The translations under genes were made by a program, and so were the position numbers. Under the pieces are notes generated by a model. It saw only the letters and a list, made by a program, of their open reading frames with translations, had not been told where the DNA came from and did no database searches. A stretch of 40,799 nucleotides of DNA from Planctomycetia bacterium (GTDB lineage Bacteria > Planctomycetota > Planctomycetia > Gemmatales > Gemmataceae): positions 1-40,799 of the forward strand of contig SYHD01000105.1 of assembly GCA_005799265.1 (NCBI GenBank), given 5' to 3'. Below, in pieces: positions 1 to 7,986 of the stretch; the first letter of the stretch is position 1, and each line of letters begins with the position of its first letter.

Positions 1-229
1 CCGCCAAGGCCCCCCCTCTCCCTCTGTACTCAGGGGGAGTGGGGTCGAGTATACCCTCCCCTCTCCCCCTGTACTCCGGGGGGGAGGGGCTGGGGGTGAG
101 GGGGCTGAAGTCTCGGGCGGTCCTCCCCCCTCACCCCCGACCCCTCTCCCCCTGAGTACAGGGGGAGAGGGGAGGGTATACTCGACCCCACTCCCCCTGA
201 GTACAGAGGGAGAGGGGGGGCCTTGGCGG
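1..229. repeat. Nested palindromic inverted repeat
   Basis: Positions 1-76 are an exact reverse complement of 154-229, and pairing continues imperfectly to about 104 and 121. Each arm holds two copies of a smaller palindrome of the form CCCTCTCCCCCTG-AGTAC-CAGGGGGAGAGGG (about 13-42, 55-89, 141-173 and 186-220), so four units are stacked in mirror orientation. A fifth unit lies at 2125-2170. The frame of the following RND gene stays open through the whole repeat. It could be a REP-like intergenic element that has invaded a gene, or a fold-back artefact at the end of an assembly. Confidence 0.85.
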
Positions 230-244
230 CGCTCGCCCTTACGC

Positions 245-2122
245 GTGATTTACGAGGCGAGCATCGAGGTCCGCGGCGCGATCGTCTTCGGCACCATCAT
301 GGTAATCCTTGTCTTCATTCCGCTCTTCGCGCTGTCGGGCATGGAAGGCCGGCTATTCGCGCCGCTCGCTTTCGCGTACATCGTGTCGATCCTGGCCTCG
401 CTCCTGATATCGTTGACGGTGACGCCGGTGCTGTCGTATTACCTCCTGCCGCAGGCGGACGCGACGCATCGGCACGAAGATAGCCCGTTGCTGCGAATGC
501 TCAAATGGGGCGCGGCGCACCTAATTCGTTTCAGCATGGCGTGGGCGGGGACGCTGCTGGCGATCGCCTGGGCGCTTGTCGCTGTGTGTGCGTTGATACT
601 GACGCAGATCGGCGCGGACTTTCTGCCGCGCTTCGATGAGGGAAGCGTGCAGGTCAATTTTACGCTCCCCCCCGGCTCGTCGCTGGAGGCGTCGAACCAG
701 ATTGCCGACGTGGTGGACGCCAAGTTCCGTGCCATGCGCAAGACGGCGCAGAACCCCGACGGCGTCATCCTGCAATTCTCGCGCAAGACCGGCCGGGCTG
801 AGAACGACGAACACTCCGACCCCGTCAACAACACCGAGTACATCCTTACGATGAATCCCGATGCGACGCAATCGCGCGACGAGCTGCTTGAATTGTTGGT
901 CAAGGACCTGAAAAAGGAGATCCCCGGCGTCGATATCGAGGACGAGCAACCCTTGCAGCACCTCATCAGCCACATGCTCACGGGCGTCAAGGCCCAGATC
1001 GCCATCAAGGTCTTCGGCGACGATCTCGACGTGCTGCGCAAGACTGCGGAGAGGATCCAGCACAGCATCGAGAAGGTTCCCGGACTGACCGACCCCGTCA
1101 TCGAGGCGATTGGTTCGATCGAGGAGCAGCACATCCGGCTCCGCCCCGACAAGCTCGCGCAACATGGCGTCGATCGCATGTTCGTCGCCGAGTTCATCAG
1201 CACCGCCCTCAAGGGGGAAGAAGTCGCCCAGGTCATCGATGGGCCGCGCCGTTTCGATGTCGTCGTCCGGATCGAAGACAAGTATCGCACGGACTTCCCG
1301 AATCTCCGCAATCTGCGTCTGGAGTTGCCGGATCGGCGCGGCACGGTGTCCCTGGGCGAATTGGCGAAGTTCGAGGACGGCGGCATGGGCGCCAACGAAA
1401 TCAGCCGGGAGAATGCGCGGCGGCGCATCACCATCCGCGCCAACGCCCTGGGACGCGACCTGGCGAGCGTCGTCGGCGACATCCAGACAGCGGTCGATCG
1501 CGACATCGTCAAGCCCGGCGTTCTTCCGTCCGGATACAACATTGAGTACGGCGGGCAATTCGAGAGCCAGGCGGAAGCGACCCGGCTCATCAGCGTCCTG
1601 TCGCTCATCTCGGTCGCCGGAATGTTTGTGGTCCTGTACATGCTTTTCCCGTCGACGCGCATCGTGCTGCAAATCCTGAACGCCTTGCCGACCGCGTTCA
1701 TCGGCGGCGTACTTGCCCTGATCGTCACGCAGCAGACGCTCACCGTCGCCAGCATGGTCGGCTTCATCTCGCTGGGCGGCATCGCGGCGCGCAACGGCAT
1801 CCTGCTCGTCACCCATTACTTCCATTTGATGAAGCACGAAGGCGAATCCTTCAGCGAAAAAATGATCCTGCGCGGCAGTCTCGAACGCCTTTCGCCCGTG
1901 TTGATGACCGCGCTCACCGCCGGCATCGGCCTGATCCCGCTCGTCTGGGGCGGTCAGGAACCGGGCCGCGAGATTCTCTATCCGGTCGCCACGGTCATCC
2001 TCGGCGGCTTGATTACGTCAACCCTGTGCGAGTTCCTGATTCACCCAGGTATTTTTTGGCGTTTCAGCGGCAAGGACGCCGAGGTGCTGGTTCGGGAAAC
2101 GAATCACGAAGACGAGCTGTAA
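245..2122 (+). CDS. CusA-type heavy-metal efflux RND transporter, C-terminal part
   Basis: This is an inner-membrane, proton-driven RND pump of the heavy-metal (CusA/CzcA) class, which exports metal ions through a periplasmic adaptor and an outer-membrane channel. The protein opens in the middle of the family's transmembrane region (IYEASIEVRG, then LFALSGMEGRLFAPLAFAY) and carries the second periplasmic domain (FLPRFDEGSVQVNF) and the last transmembrane block through a normal C-terminus. Members are about 1,040 residues, so roughly the first 400 are missing. The GTG at 245 is only the first start codon: family-like residues (LR-VIYEAS) already appear at 239, and the frame is open back to position 1 through the repeat. 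It is either a partial gene at a sequence end or one broken by the repeat. No adaptor or outer-membrane partner is in view. Confidence 0.85.
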   Translation: MIYEASIEVRGAIVFGTIMVILVFIPLFALSGMEGRLFAPLAFAYIVSILASLLISLTVTPVLSYYLLPQADATHRHEDSPLLRMLKWGAAHLIRFSMAWAGTLLAIAWALVAVCALILTQIGADFLPRFDEGSVQVNFTLPPGSSLEASNQIADVVDAKFRAMRKTAQNPDGVILQFSRKTGRAENDEHSDPVNNTEYILTMNPDATQSRDELLELLVKDLKKEIPGVDIEDEQPLQHLISHMLTGVKAQIAIKVFGDDLDVLRKTAERIQHSIEKVPGLTDPVIEAIGSIEEQHIRLRPDKLAQHGVDRMFVAEFISTALKGEEVAQVIDGPRRFDVVVRIEDKYRTDFPNLRNLRLELPDRRGTVSLGELAKFEDGGMGANEISRENARRRITIRANALGRDLASVVGDIQTAVDRDIVKPGVLPSGYNIEYGGQFESQAEATRLISVLSLISVAGMFVVLYMLFPSTRIVLQILNALPTAFIGGVLALIVTQQTLTVASMVGFISLGGIAARNGILLVTHYFHLMKHEGESFSEKMILRGSLERLSPVLMTALTAGIGLIPLVWGGQEPGREILYPVATVILGGLITSTLCEFLIHPGIFWRFSGKDAEVLVRETNHEDEL

Positions 2123-2124
2123 CG

Positions 2125-2170
2125 GTTCCCCCCTCTCCGCCTGAGTACAGGGGGAGAGGGGTGGGGGAAC
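2125..2170. terminator. Palindromic repeat unit, possible terminator
   Basis: A 46-base imperfect palindrome starts three bases after the RND stop codon. It begins GTTCCCCCCTCTCC and ends GGTGGGGGAAC around a GAGTAC centre. The core matches the units in the 1-229 repeat, so the same family flanks the gene fragment on both sides. It could fold into a strong hairpin that ends transcription, although no T-run follows. Confidence 0.6.
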
Positions 2171-2277
2171 GGTAACGATGAGCTGTCCGAAGGCCCGAGT
2201 TCGCCCCAGCCCGCGCCTGGTTTGCAGCGTGATTTTGCGTAAGGTATCGCCGTGAACCTCTCGAAAAGGAGTCTGCC

Positions 2278-3096
2278 ATGAGTCGGATCATTCACCTGAG
2301 TTGCTGTCTGCTTTTCGGCGTTTTGATTTCGCTGGTCGCATTGCCTGGTTGCACCACGCCGCCGAGCGGCGCGAAGGACAAGGAGAAGGATAAGGAGAAA
2401 GACAAGGGGGCGAAGCACGACCATGACGAGGTGGGCCCGCACGGCGGTCCGCTCGCGGATTGGGACGACAAGTTCCACGCGGAATTCACCATCGACACCG
2501 CCAAGAAACAGGCTGTCGTCTATATCCTCGATGACAAGGCGAAACTCGCGCCGAAGATCGACGCCGCCAAGATCACGAAGGTCAAGCTTGCCATCACCAG
2601 CGTCCAGCCGCCGCTCTTGCTTGATCTCAAGCACGATGCCGCCCTCTCCAGCGACAAGGGCATCGCCTTCGTCGTGACGCACGATCAATTCGGCAAGCAG
2701 GTCGAGATGAAGGGCGTGATTGACGGCACGGTCGACGGCAGTCCGTATAGCAACAAATTCACCTACAAGCCCACCGACAAGGCCAAGGGGGCGTATTTGC
2801 GCGAACTTTACCTCAAGCCCGGCGGCATCTACACCGAAGCGGACATCAAGGCCAACGGCACCAAGACGGCGGCGGAGAAATTCGCCGGCAAGATTTGGGA
2901 CCACGCTGACAAGAAGCCGGGCGATAAAGTTTGCCCGATCACCAACAATCGGGCGGAGAAGGAATGTGCCTGGACCGTCAACGGGCAGGCATACGAATTC
3001 TGCTGTCATCCCTGCGTGGACAAGTTCATCCAGCAGGCACACAACGAGCCGGGCAAGATCAAACCGGCCAAAGACTACGTTTTCAAGGGGAGTTGA
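2278..3096 (+). CDS. Metal-binding lipoprotein with C-terminal Cys cluster
   Basis: An exported lipoprotein of 272 residues. The N-terminus is a hydrophobic signal with lipobox LPGC, so Cys25 would be lipidated. A charged linker of repeated KDKE units (about 34-45) follows, then a His/Asp-rich motif HDHDEVGPHGG (47-57) that looks like a metal ligand site. The C-terminus has VCPIT...EC...YEFCCHPC (Cys219, 230, 242, 243, 246), resembling YHS/TRASH-type metal-sensing domains. A good ribosome site (AAGGAG) precedes the ATG. It lies 155 bases after the RND pump gene on the same strand, with a palindrome between, which suggests a periplasmic metal-binding accessory. Metal specificity cannot be read from sequence. 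Confidence 0.75.
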   Translation: MSRIIHLSCCLLFGVLISLVALPGCTTPPSGAKDKEKDKEKDKGAKHDHDEVGPHGGPLADWDDKFHAEFTIDTAKKQAVVYILDDKAKLAPKIDAAKITKVKLAITSVQPPLLLDLKHDAALSSDKGIAFVVTHDQFGKQVEMKGVIDGTVDGSPYSNKFTYKPTDKAKGAYLRELYLKPGGIYTEADIKANGTKTAAEKFAGKIWDHADKKPGDKVCPITNNRAEKECAWTVNGQAYEFCCHPCVDKFIQQAHNEPGKIKPAKDYVFKGS

Positions 3097-3163
3097 CGCT
3101 TGCCATTGGGCCCGTCATTCAAGGCGCGTTCGTGGTAACGACTCGAATGATGGGCCATTTGGA

Positions 3164-3886
3164 TCAATGCGGGAGGAACAGCCCGAGCAACCCCGTCAGC
3201 GCCACGAGCGCCCCGACGACAGAGCTAATCAGCCCCGCGAACCAGAAGCCGCGGCTCTTCGTCAAGATCGCCAGCGAACACAACACGACGCCGAACTGCA
3301 AGCCAAGCTCGCCATAGTCGAAACGAACCGCCTTGCCATGCGCGGTATGACATTCCTGCATCTTCGCCTCGGCTTTCACCAGCAACTCCTTGGTCTCGTT
3401 CTCCTTGGCGTCTGCTTCCCTCTTGATTCCCTTGAGCTTTCCTTCGGCTTTCTTCTTGTCGTCCTCACTCAACCTGGCGCCTTCCTTGTCATCCTCGGGA
3501 AAACCCTTCCCTTTGTATTCGAGAACGTTTTTCGCGTATTTCTTGCGAATGTCCAGGTACTCTTTCTTGCGATCGTCGCGAACCGTGACGACGTCGAGCA
3601 GATCGACCGTGATTTCCGATTCGAGATTGAATACGTTCTTGCTCTGGTAATAGGCCCATTTGTTCGCGGTATCGGTGCTCAATTTGCCGGCGACGGTTTG
3701 CAAGGCGAGGGCCTCTCCCTGGTAAAAGAGCGTTTCGTTGTGCGTGCGGTGTCCCAGCATGGAGACACACGCCAGCACCGCCGCGACGATGGCGATCGAC
3801 ATCGTCACCTGCTTGTTGAAGTCGTCATGGGCGGCATGAGCGGCGTGCTCGGCATGTTCGATGTGGTGTTCGGGTCCGTGTCCCAT
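3164..3886 (-). CDS. DUF4337-family membrane protein
   Basis: A 240-residue protein with a His-rich start (HHIEHAEHAAHAAH, residues 7-20), one transmembrane helix at about 27-45, a long charged helical middle (about 85-175, probably coiled coil) and two C-terminal transmembrane helices (about 190-238). This layout and the sequence match DUF4337, whose function is unknown. AAGGAG stands seven bases before the ATG. The gene is convergent with the lipoprotein gene, with 67 bases between, and is the last of four minus-strand genes. The His-rich tail could bind metal, which would fit its neighbours, but that is inference. Confidence 0.7.
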   Translation of the reverse strand: MGHGPEHHIEHAEHAAHAAHDDFNKQVTMSIAIVAAVLACVSMLGHRTHNETLFYQGEALALQTVAGKLSTDTANKWAYYQSKNVFNLESEITVDLLDVVTVRDDRKKEYLDIRKKYAKNVLEYKGKGFPEDDKEGARLSEDDKKKAEGKLKGIKREADAKENETKELLVKAEAKMQECHTAHGKAVRFDYGELGLQFGVVLCSLAILTKSRGFWFAGLISSVVGALVALTGLLGLFLPH

Positions 3887-3928
3887 GAAATTGCTCCTTC
3901 ATTGGATGTTCGAGGCCACGGGTTCATC

Positions 3929-4426
3929 CTATGGCGGCGTCAAGCGGCGAATCAGATCCGCATGGGCGGGATACTGCGCCAGGAGTGTGCGCCGGTCGCC
4001 CGCCTCGTAATCGACGTAATCGAACCCCGGCGCCACGGTGCAGCCAACCAGCGCAAACGATCCGCCCGGCTCTAGCACGCTCCCTTGCCAGATACCCCGC
4101 GGCACGATTTCCTGAAGCTGCTGTCCGGCCAGCACGTCGCGGCCGAGGACGATCGTGCGTCCCGTGCCGTCAGGCGAGAGTTGCAACATGCGCATCGGGC
4201 CGCCGAGATAGAAGTGGAAGATCTCGTCCGTTTGCAGGCGGTGCAGCGCGGAGTAGGTGCTCGGCGTCAACAGATAGTAGATCGCGGTGCCGGCCGAACG
4301 CGGGCCGATGTAGCGCGTCGGTAGGGAAGGGCATGATTCGGCCGAGCGATATGTTTCGCGGAAGTAGCCGCCTTCCTTGGGGTGCGGTTGCAAATCGAGA
4401 TGACGGATAAGTTCTTCCGCGGTCAT
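3929..4426 (-). CDS. Cupin_5 (DUF985) family protein
   Basis: A 165-residue single-domain cupin. The N-terminal signature MTAEELIRHLDLQPHPKEGG and FRETYRS, followed by AIYYLLT, SALHRLQTDEIFHFYLG, a PRGIWQGS segment and GCTVAPGFDYVDYE, are characteristic of the DUF985/cupin_5 family, whose fold resembles sugar epimerase-type cupins. The substrate is unknown. The reading frame is open further upstream, but the chosen ATG has AAAGGA seven bases before it and starts exactly where family members start. It lies 42 bases upstream of the DUF4337 gene on the same strand and may be co-transcribed with it. Confidence 0.85.
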   Translation of the reverse strand: MTAEELIRHLDLQPHPKEGGYFRETYRSAESCPSLPTRYIGPRSAGTAIYYLLTPSTYSALHRLQTDEIFHFYLGGPMRMLQLSPDGTGRTIVLGRDVLAGQQLQEIVPRGIWQGSVLEPGGSFALVGCTVAPGFDYVDYEAGDRRTLLAQYPAHADLIRRLTPP

Positions 4427-4438
4427 GTTGATTCCTTT

Positions 4439-4492
4439 CCGTTTAGCCGCGGTAGGTAGAACCGAGCGGCTCTGCGAGCCGCGCCTAAACGG
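4439..4492. terminator. Hairpin between two minus-strand genes
   Basis: CCGTTTAGCCGCGG at 4439-4452 pairs with CCGCGCCTAAACGG at 4479-4492 with one mismatch, and a shorter GCGGCTC/GAGCCGC hairpin sits inside. The structure overlaps the last codons of the methyltransferase gene and ends 13 bases before the cupin start. It may act as a terminator or processing site. Confidence 0.5.
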
Positions 4493-5543
4493 ACTTGCGT
4501 ATGCGAAAAATAACGTAGCCGCGATTCTCGAACAACTCCGGCTCGCCGAAGTGCTCGCGCATGATCGGCCAGGTCGCATCAACCTGCTTCGTGACGAGAT
4601 AGAGCACACCCCCCGGTTTCAACAGGGCCCGGCTGCGTTCGATGAACAAGCCGATGATCGAGCCCTGTGCGTAGTAGGGAGGATTGGCGAGAACGACATC
4701 GAACGACGCGTCGGGCCAATCAGTCAACGTATGCGTGGCGCGCGTCTCGAAGAGGGCGACGCCGAGCGCGCGGGCGTTATGCTCGGCCATCGCGATGGCG
4801 CGAACGTTGCTGTCGGCAAAGGCGACGAAGCCGTCAGGGCCGAGCTGCCGCGCCGCCAGGATGCCATTCGTGCCGACACCGCAGCCCAGATCGAGCACGC
4901 GCTGGCCGGGCGTCAGTTCGAACGTCTCGACCAAAGCGCGGGCGCCGCCGTCGAAGAAGCCGTAGCCGAAAACTCCGGGGCGCGAGGCAAAGGCATAGGA
5001 AGTCGCCTCATCGACGCGGACGTGATAGGTCATTTCATGTCTGCGGCGCGGGCGGTCGCCGTCGCGTTGACACCAGAAGATCGTGTTGTTCCCTTCCATC
5101 GGCACGTGGACTTTGCCGAAGACCTTCTTTAACGCGGGGGCGAAGAAGTCGTCCGCATCGTAGGGAGACAGAACGATCAGTGTGCCGTGCGGTTTGAGGA
5201 CGTGATACGCCTGCTCGATCATGTCGAGCTTCAGAGAGCGTTCGCCGCCGTATGCGACCGGGTAGACGAGCGTCTCGAATGTTGCCGGCAAGTCCCATAG
5301 ATCGGCGCGCGTCTCGACATTGGCCGGATGGTTGCGCAACCGCAAAGCCGAGCGCAGCCGGTCCGTCTGGAAGAGGTCTATCTGATAGCAAGTCGTCTCA
5401 CCGTCGGGAAGCGCATGCACCAGTTCCGCGACCTCGCCGGGCGAGCCGAGCACGACGCCGAACGGCGGTCGTAGCTTGTGCGCGACGATTTGCACCAGCT
5501 CGGCACACGGGCGGGCCCGGCGTTTGGTTTTCTTGCTTGCCAT
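4485..5543 (-). CDS. RsmC/RlmG-like class I methyltransferase
   Basis: A 352-residue SAM-dependent methyltransferase with two Rossmann-like halves, as in the RsmC/RlmG family that methylates guanine N2 in ribosomal RNA. The C-terminal half carries the SAM-binding motif VLDLGCGVGTNG (about 216-227), the acidic residue of motif II (FADSN, about 242-246) and the catalytic NPPY motif (287-290) typical of N-methyltransferases acting on bases. The N-terminal half (about 28-160) lacks these motifs and resembles the inactive duplicate seen in RsmC. A weak GGAG lies 12 bases before the ATG. The exact rRNA target cannot be told from sequence alone, so no symbol is assigned. Confidence 0.75.
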   Translation of the reverse strand: MASKKTKRRARPCAELVQIVAHKLRPPFGVVLGSPGEVAELVHALPDGETTCYQIDLFQTDRLRSALRLRNHPANVETRADLWDLPATFETLVYPVAYGGERSLKLDMIEQAYHVLKPHGTLIVLSPYDADDFFAPALKKVFGKVHVPMEGNNTIFWCQRDGDRPRRRHEMTYHVRVDEATSYAFASRPGVFGYGFFDGGARALVETFELTPGQRVLDLGCGVGTNGILAARQLGPDGFVAFADSNVRAIAMAEHNARALGVALFETRATHTLTDWPDASFDVVLANPPYYAQGSIIGLFIERSRALLKPGGVLYLVTKQVDATWPIMREHFGEPELFENRGYVIFRIRKSV

Positions 5544-5582
5544 CGCGAATCGTTTCTCCGTGGTGCAGGCGAGATGCTCGCC

Positions 5583-6584
5583 CTACGATGTAGCCAGGTG
5601 CATCTCCACGACGCCGTGCCAGTGCTCGCCTGGTTGCAGAACGCGCAACCCCGCGCTCACGCCGCGCGGCGACAGGTTGACGGCGTCCGTTGTACAAGTA
5701 TACGGCTCCAGGCAAATCGCCTCACGGTGCGGCGGGATGAACGCCACCACCTCGCGAAAATCGTCGCCCGCCCACACGGTCAGCATGTGGGCGCCGGAGG
5801 GGTGCTGCAAGACGCCGAGCATGCCCAGACCGTCAGCTTGATCGTAGGTGAAGTGATATAGGTCGGTCAGCACGTCGTCGAGCTTGAGCGGGGCGACGAA
5901 CTGCCCGTGCCTGAGATCGCGCAGATCATCGACGTCGAGTAACTTTCCCGTCGGCAGGGTGTCGATCAACTCCCAGAACTTGCCGGCGCCGACCGCAACG
6001 ATGGCCGCTTGTCCACCGAATGGAGCAAGCGAAAAATAGGGGTGATACCCGAGGCCGAACGGCAGTGGCTTGGAATCGGGATTGTCAGCTTCCGCCTCGA
6101 CGCGCAGCACGCGATCGAGCAAGCGATAGGTGACGCGCAGCCGATAATCGGCGGGCCACAAGGCGAGTGTCTCCGGAGCGTCTTTCGATCCGTGGAACTC
6201 GCCGGTGATCCACGCAGCGCCGGCATCCGCCCCTTGATCGACGACACGCCACGCTCGCTTGGGCGTAAAACCATGAATCGCGTTCTTGCTGGTTGAATCA
6301 TTGAGCGGCAGTTGGTAGGTTTTGCCTTCCCACATATAGCGGCCGTCACGAATTCGATTCGGAAACGGAAACAGAATCGGGAACCCGCTGCGCGTCGGCT
6401 TTTGCTCCGCAAAAAACTGCGGATTGCGATACAGCAACGCGAGTCCCGCCGCCTGCCAGTGATACGCATTGAAGCCGAGCGCCGGCCAAACTTCGAGGCG
6501 ATTGTTCGCATCTGCAAGAACCGCGACGCGATCGTCGAGCCCGAAGGAGTTGGCGCGTTGTTCCCAGGAAAACTGAAACGGCAC
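5583..6584 (-). CDS. Aldose 1-epimerase family protein
   Basis: A 333-residue galactose-mutarotase-like enzyme that interconverts alpha and beta anomers of aldoses. Family hallmarks are GFPILFPFPNRI (67-78), the first catalytic His in NAIHGF (His104), the second in GLGYHPYF (His181) and the catalytic Glu in CLEPYTC (Glu293). No signal peptide is seen, so it is probably cytoplasmic. I prefer the GTG at 6584 because GGAG stands six bases upstream. A TTG at 6596 would add four residues, but that GGAG lies inside it and no ribosome site precedes it. Its start faces the heptamer repeats and the divergent dehydrogenase gene. Confidence 0.85.
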   Translation of the reverse strand: MPFQFSWEQRANSFGLDDRVAVLADANNRLEVWPALGFNAYHWQAAGLALLYRNPQFFAEQKPTRSGFPILFPFPNRIRDGRYMWEGKTYQLPLNDSTSKNAIHGFTPKRAWRVVDQGADAGAAWITGEFHGSKDAPETLALWPADYRLRVTYRLLDRVLRVEAEADNPDSKPLPFGLGYHPYFSLAPFGGQAAIVAVGAGKFWELIDTLPTGKLLDVDDLRDLRHGQFVAPLKLDDVLTDLYHFTYDQADGLGMLGVLQHPSGAHMLTVWAGDDFREVVAFIPPHREAICLEPYTCTTDAVNLSPRGVSAGLRVLQPGEHWHGVVEMHLATS

Positions 6585-6601
6585 GTTCGTCTCCAAAAAA
6601 A

Positions 6602-6656
6602 AATGGTCAATGGTTAATGGCCAATGGCCAATGGTTAATGGTTAATGGTTAATGGC
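6602..6656. repeat. Heptamer tandem repeat array, forward
   Basis: About eight 7-base units of the form ATGGTTA, with ATGGCCA and ATGGTCA variants, lie directly upstream of the aldose epimerase gene. A reverse-complement array occurs at 6700-6761. Confidence 0.85.
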
Positions 6657-6665
6657 TACTGGCAA

Positions 6666-6671
6666 TATACT
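6666..6671 (+). promoter_or_regulatory. Possible -10 box between heptamer arrays
   Basis: TATACT lies in the non-repeat spacer between the arrays, about 102 bases before the dehydrogenase GTG. The matching -35 position (TTAATG, 18 bases upstream) falls within the forward array and is a poor match, so this is only suggestive. Confidence 0.25.
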
Positions 6672-6699
6672 ATCGTTATTGGATCGCCTTGAGGCGCTG

Positions 6700-6761
6700 A
6701 CCATTGAACATTAATCATTAACCATTAACCATTGGCCATTAACCATTAACCATTGTCCATT
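6700..6761. repeat. Heptamer tandem repeat array, inverted
   Basis: Roughly nine 7-base units of the form CCATTAA (variants CCATTGG, CCATTGT, TCATTAA) are the reverse complement of the units at 6602-6656. The two arrays can pair into a long stem around a 43-base loop in the space between divergent genes. Confidence 0.85.
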
Positions 6762-6773
6762 GCGAGGATCACC

Positions 6774-7823
6774 GTGCCAACCTTCAGCGCAGAGAAACTA
6801 ACGACTTTCGCAAAATCAATGTTCCTTGCCGCCGGCGTACCTGACGAGGAGGCCGCTCGCGTCGCCGAGAGCCTGGTGCTCGCCAACCTCTGCGGACACG
6901 ATTCGCACGGCATGATTCGTGTCATCCAGTATGCGGACGCCATCAAGGACGGCCGCTTGAAACCCGGCGCCCCGTTCAACATCGTCAAGCAGACCGCGGC
7001 GACGCTGGTCGTCGATGGCGGCTGGGGTCTCGGCCAGGTGCAAGCTCATCGCTTGCTTGATCGTCTTGTGCCGCGCGCCGAAGCGCTCGGCCTGGCCGCG
7101 GGAACGCTCAAGAACTGCGGGCACATCGGCCGGCTGGGCGAATATGCGGAAGCGGCTGCCGCGCGCAAGATGGCGTTCATCGCCAGCGTGAACAATCACG
7201 GCTTCGGCCGCGGCGTCGCTCCGCCCGGCGGCAAGGAGCCGCGCATCGGCACCAACCCGCTCTGCGTCGGCGTGCCCACCAACGGCGATCCGGTCGTGCT
7301 CGACATCGGCACCAGCGTCGTCGCCGAGGGCAAGGTCCGCGTCGCCTTCAACAAGGGCCAGCAAGCCCCCGACGGCTGGCTGCTCGATTCCGACGGCGTA
7401 CCGACCACCGACCCCGGCGTCCTCTACAAGGAGCCGCGCGGCTCGATCTTGCCGCTCGGCGGGTCGCAGGCCTACAAAGGCTTCGGCATCGGCCTGGTGC
7501 TCGACATGCTCGTCGGCGGGTTTTCCGGCGCTCCGTGCAGCACGCCGGGGTTGCCGAACATGTCGGGCAACGCCGTCTTCTTTTTGGTGCTCGATATCAA
7601 TCAATTCGCCGGCGCGGAGCACTTCTTGAAAGAAGTCACCGGCCTGACGCAGAACGTGAAGGCGTGCCCGAAGGCGGCCGGCGCCGGCGATATCCTCGTC
7701 CCCGGCGAACCCGAACGCCGATCGTGCGCCGCGCGCCGCCAGACCGGCATTCCACTCGACGACGGCACCTGGAAGCAACTGACGACACTCGCGGAACGGT
7801 TGAAGGTGACCGTGCCCGCGTAG
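6774..7823 (+). CDS. Malate/L-lactate dehydrogenase family oxidoreductase (Ldh_2)
   Basis: A 349-residue NAD(P)-dependent dehydrogenase of the Ldh_2 family, which covers malate, L-lactate, ureidoglycolate and related 2-hydroxyacid dehydrogenases and differs from the classical Rossmann-fold LDH/MDH. Motifs seen are GHDSHGMIR (41-49), with the conserved His residues, CGHIGRLGEYAE, GTNPLCVGVP, LDIGTSVVAEGKVRVA and the glycine-rich LPLGGSQAYKGFG. The GTG at 6774 has GAGG about seven bases upstream and begins where family members do. A TTG at 6753 in the same frame would start inside the heptamer repeats and is less likely. The substrate is not determined. Confidence 0.85.
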   Translation: MPTFSAEKLTTFAKSMFLAAGVPDEEAARVAESLVLANLCGHDSHGMIRVIQYADAIKDGRLKPGAPFNIVKQTAATLVVDGGWGLGQVQAHRLLDRLVPRAEALGLAAGTLKNCGHIGRLGEYAEAAAARKMAFIASVNNHGFGRGVAPPGGKEPRIGTNPLCVGVPTNGDPVVLDIGTSVVAEGKVRVAFNKGQQAPDGWLLDSDGVPTTDPGVLYKEPRGSILPLGGSQAYKGFGIGLVLDMLVGGFSGAPCSTPGLPNMSGNAVFFLVLDINQFAGAEHFLKEVTGLTQNVKACPKAAGAGDILVPGEPERRSCAARRQTGIPLDDGTWKQLTTLAERLKVTVPA

Positions 7824-7916
7824 GTCTTGCCGCTAGCGGCTTGGCGTTCGCGTGATGCCATGTGAACCCTGAGCCGCAAGCGACAGTTTTTTCGTTGGCT
7901 TAATCGCAATATGCGT

Positions 7917-7926
7917 TACGATGGAC
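7917..7926 (+). promoter_or_regulatory. Possible promoter motif TACGATGGAC
   Basis: TACGATGGAC lies 60 bases upstream of the DUF1559 ATG, with TTGGCT 16 bases before it. The same ten bases recur at 10163-10172 upstream of the first secreted paralog. It may be a -10 box with its start region; the -35 match is weak. Confidence 0.25.
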
Positions 7927-7986
7927 ACTGCACCATAAGTCGAGTTCGCGTTGAGCATGTCAGCGCATGAAAAAGGAGGTCCTCTC

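Noticed and set aside
439-1837. Two long minus-strand ORFs of more than 430 codons
   Set aside because: They lie opposite the RND pump gene, have no family-like motifs and are typical antisense shadows in GC-rich DNA.
2720-4075. A 451-codon plus-strand ORF
   Set aside because: It crosses the end of the lipoprotein gene in another frame and then runs antisense to the DUF4337 and cupin genes.
6602-6761. Heptamer arrays as a possible CRISPR or origin
   Set aside because: Units are 7 bases with no spacers, and there is no dnaA, DnaA-box pattern or cas gene nearby.
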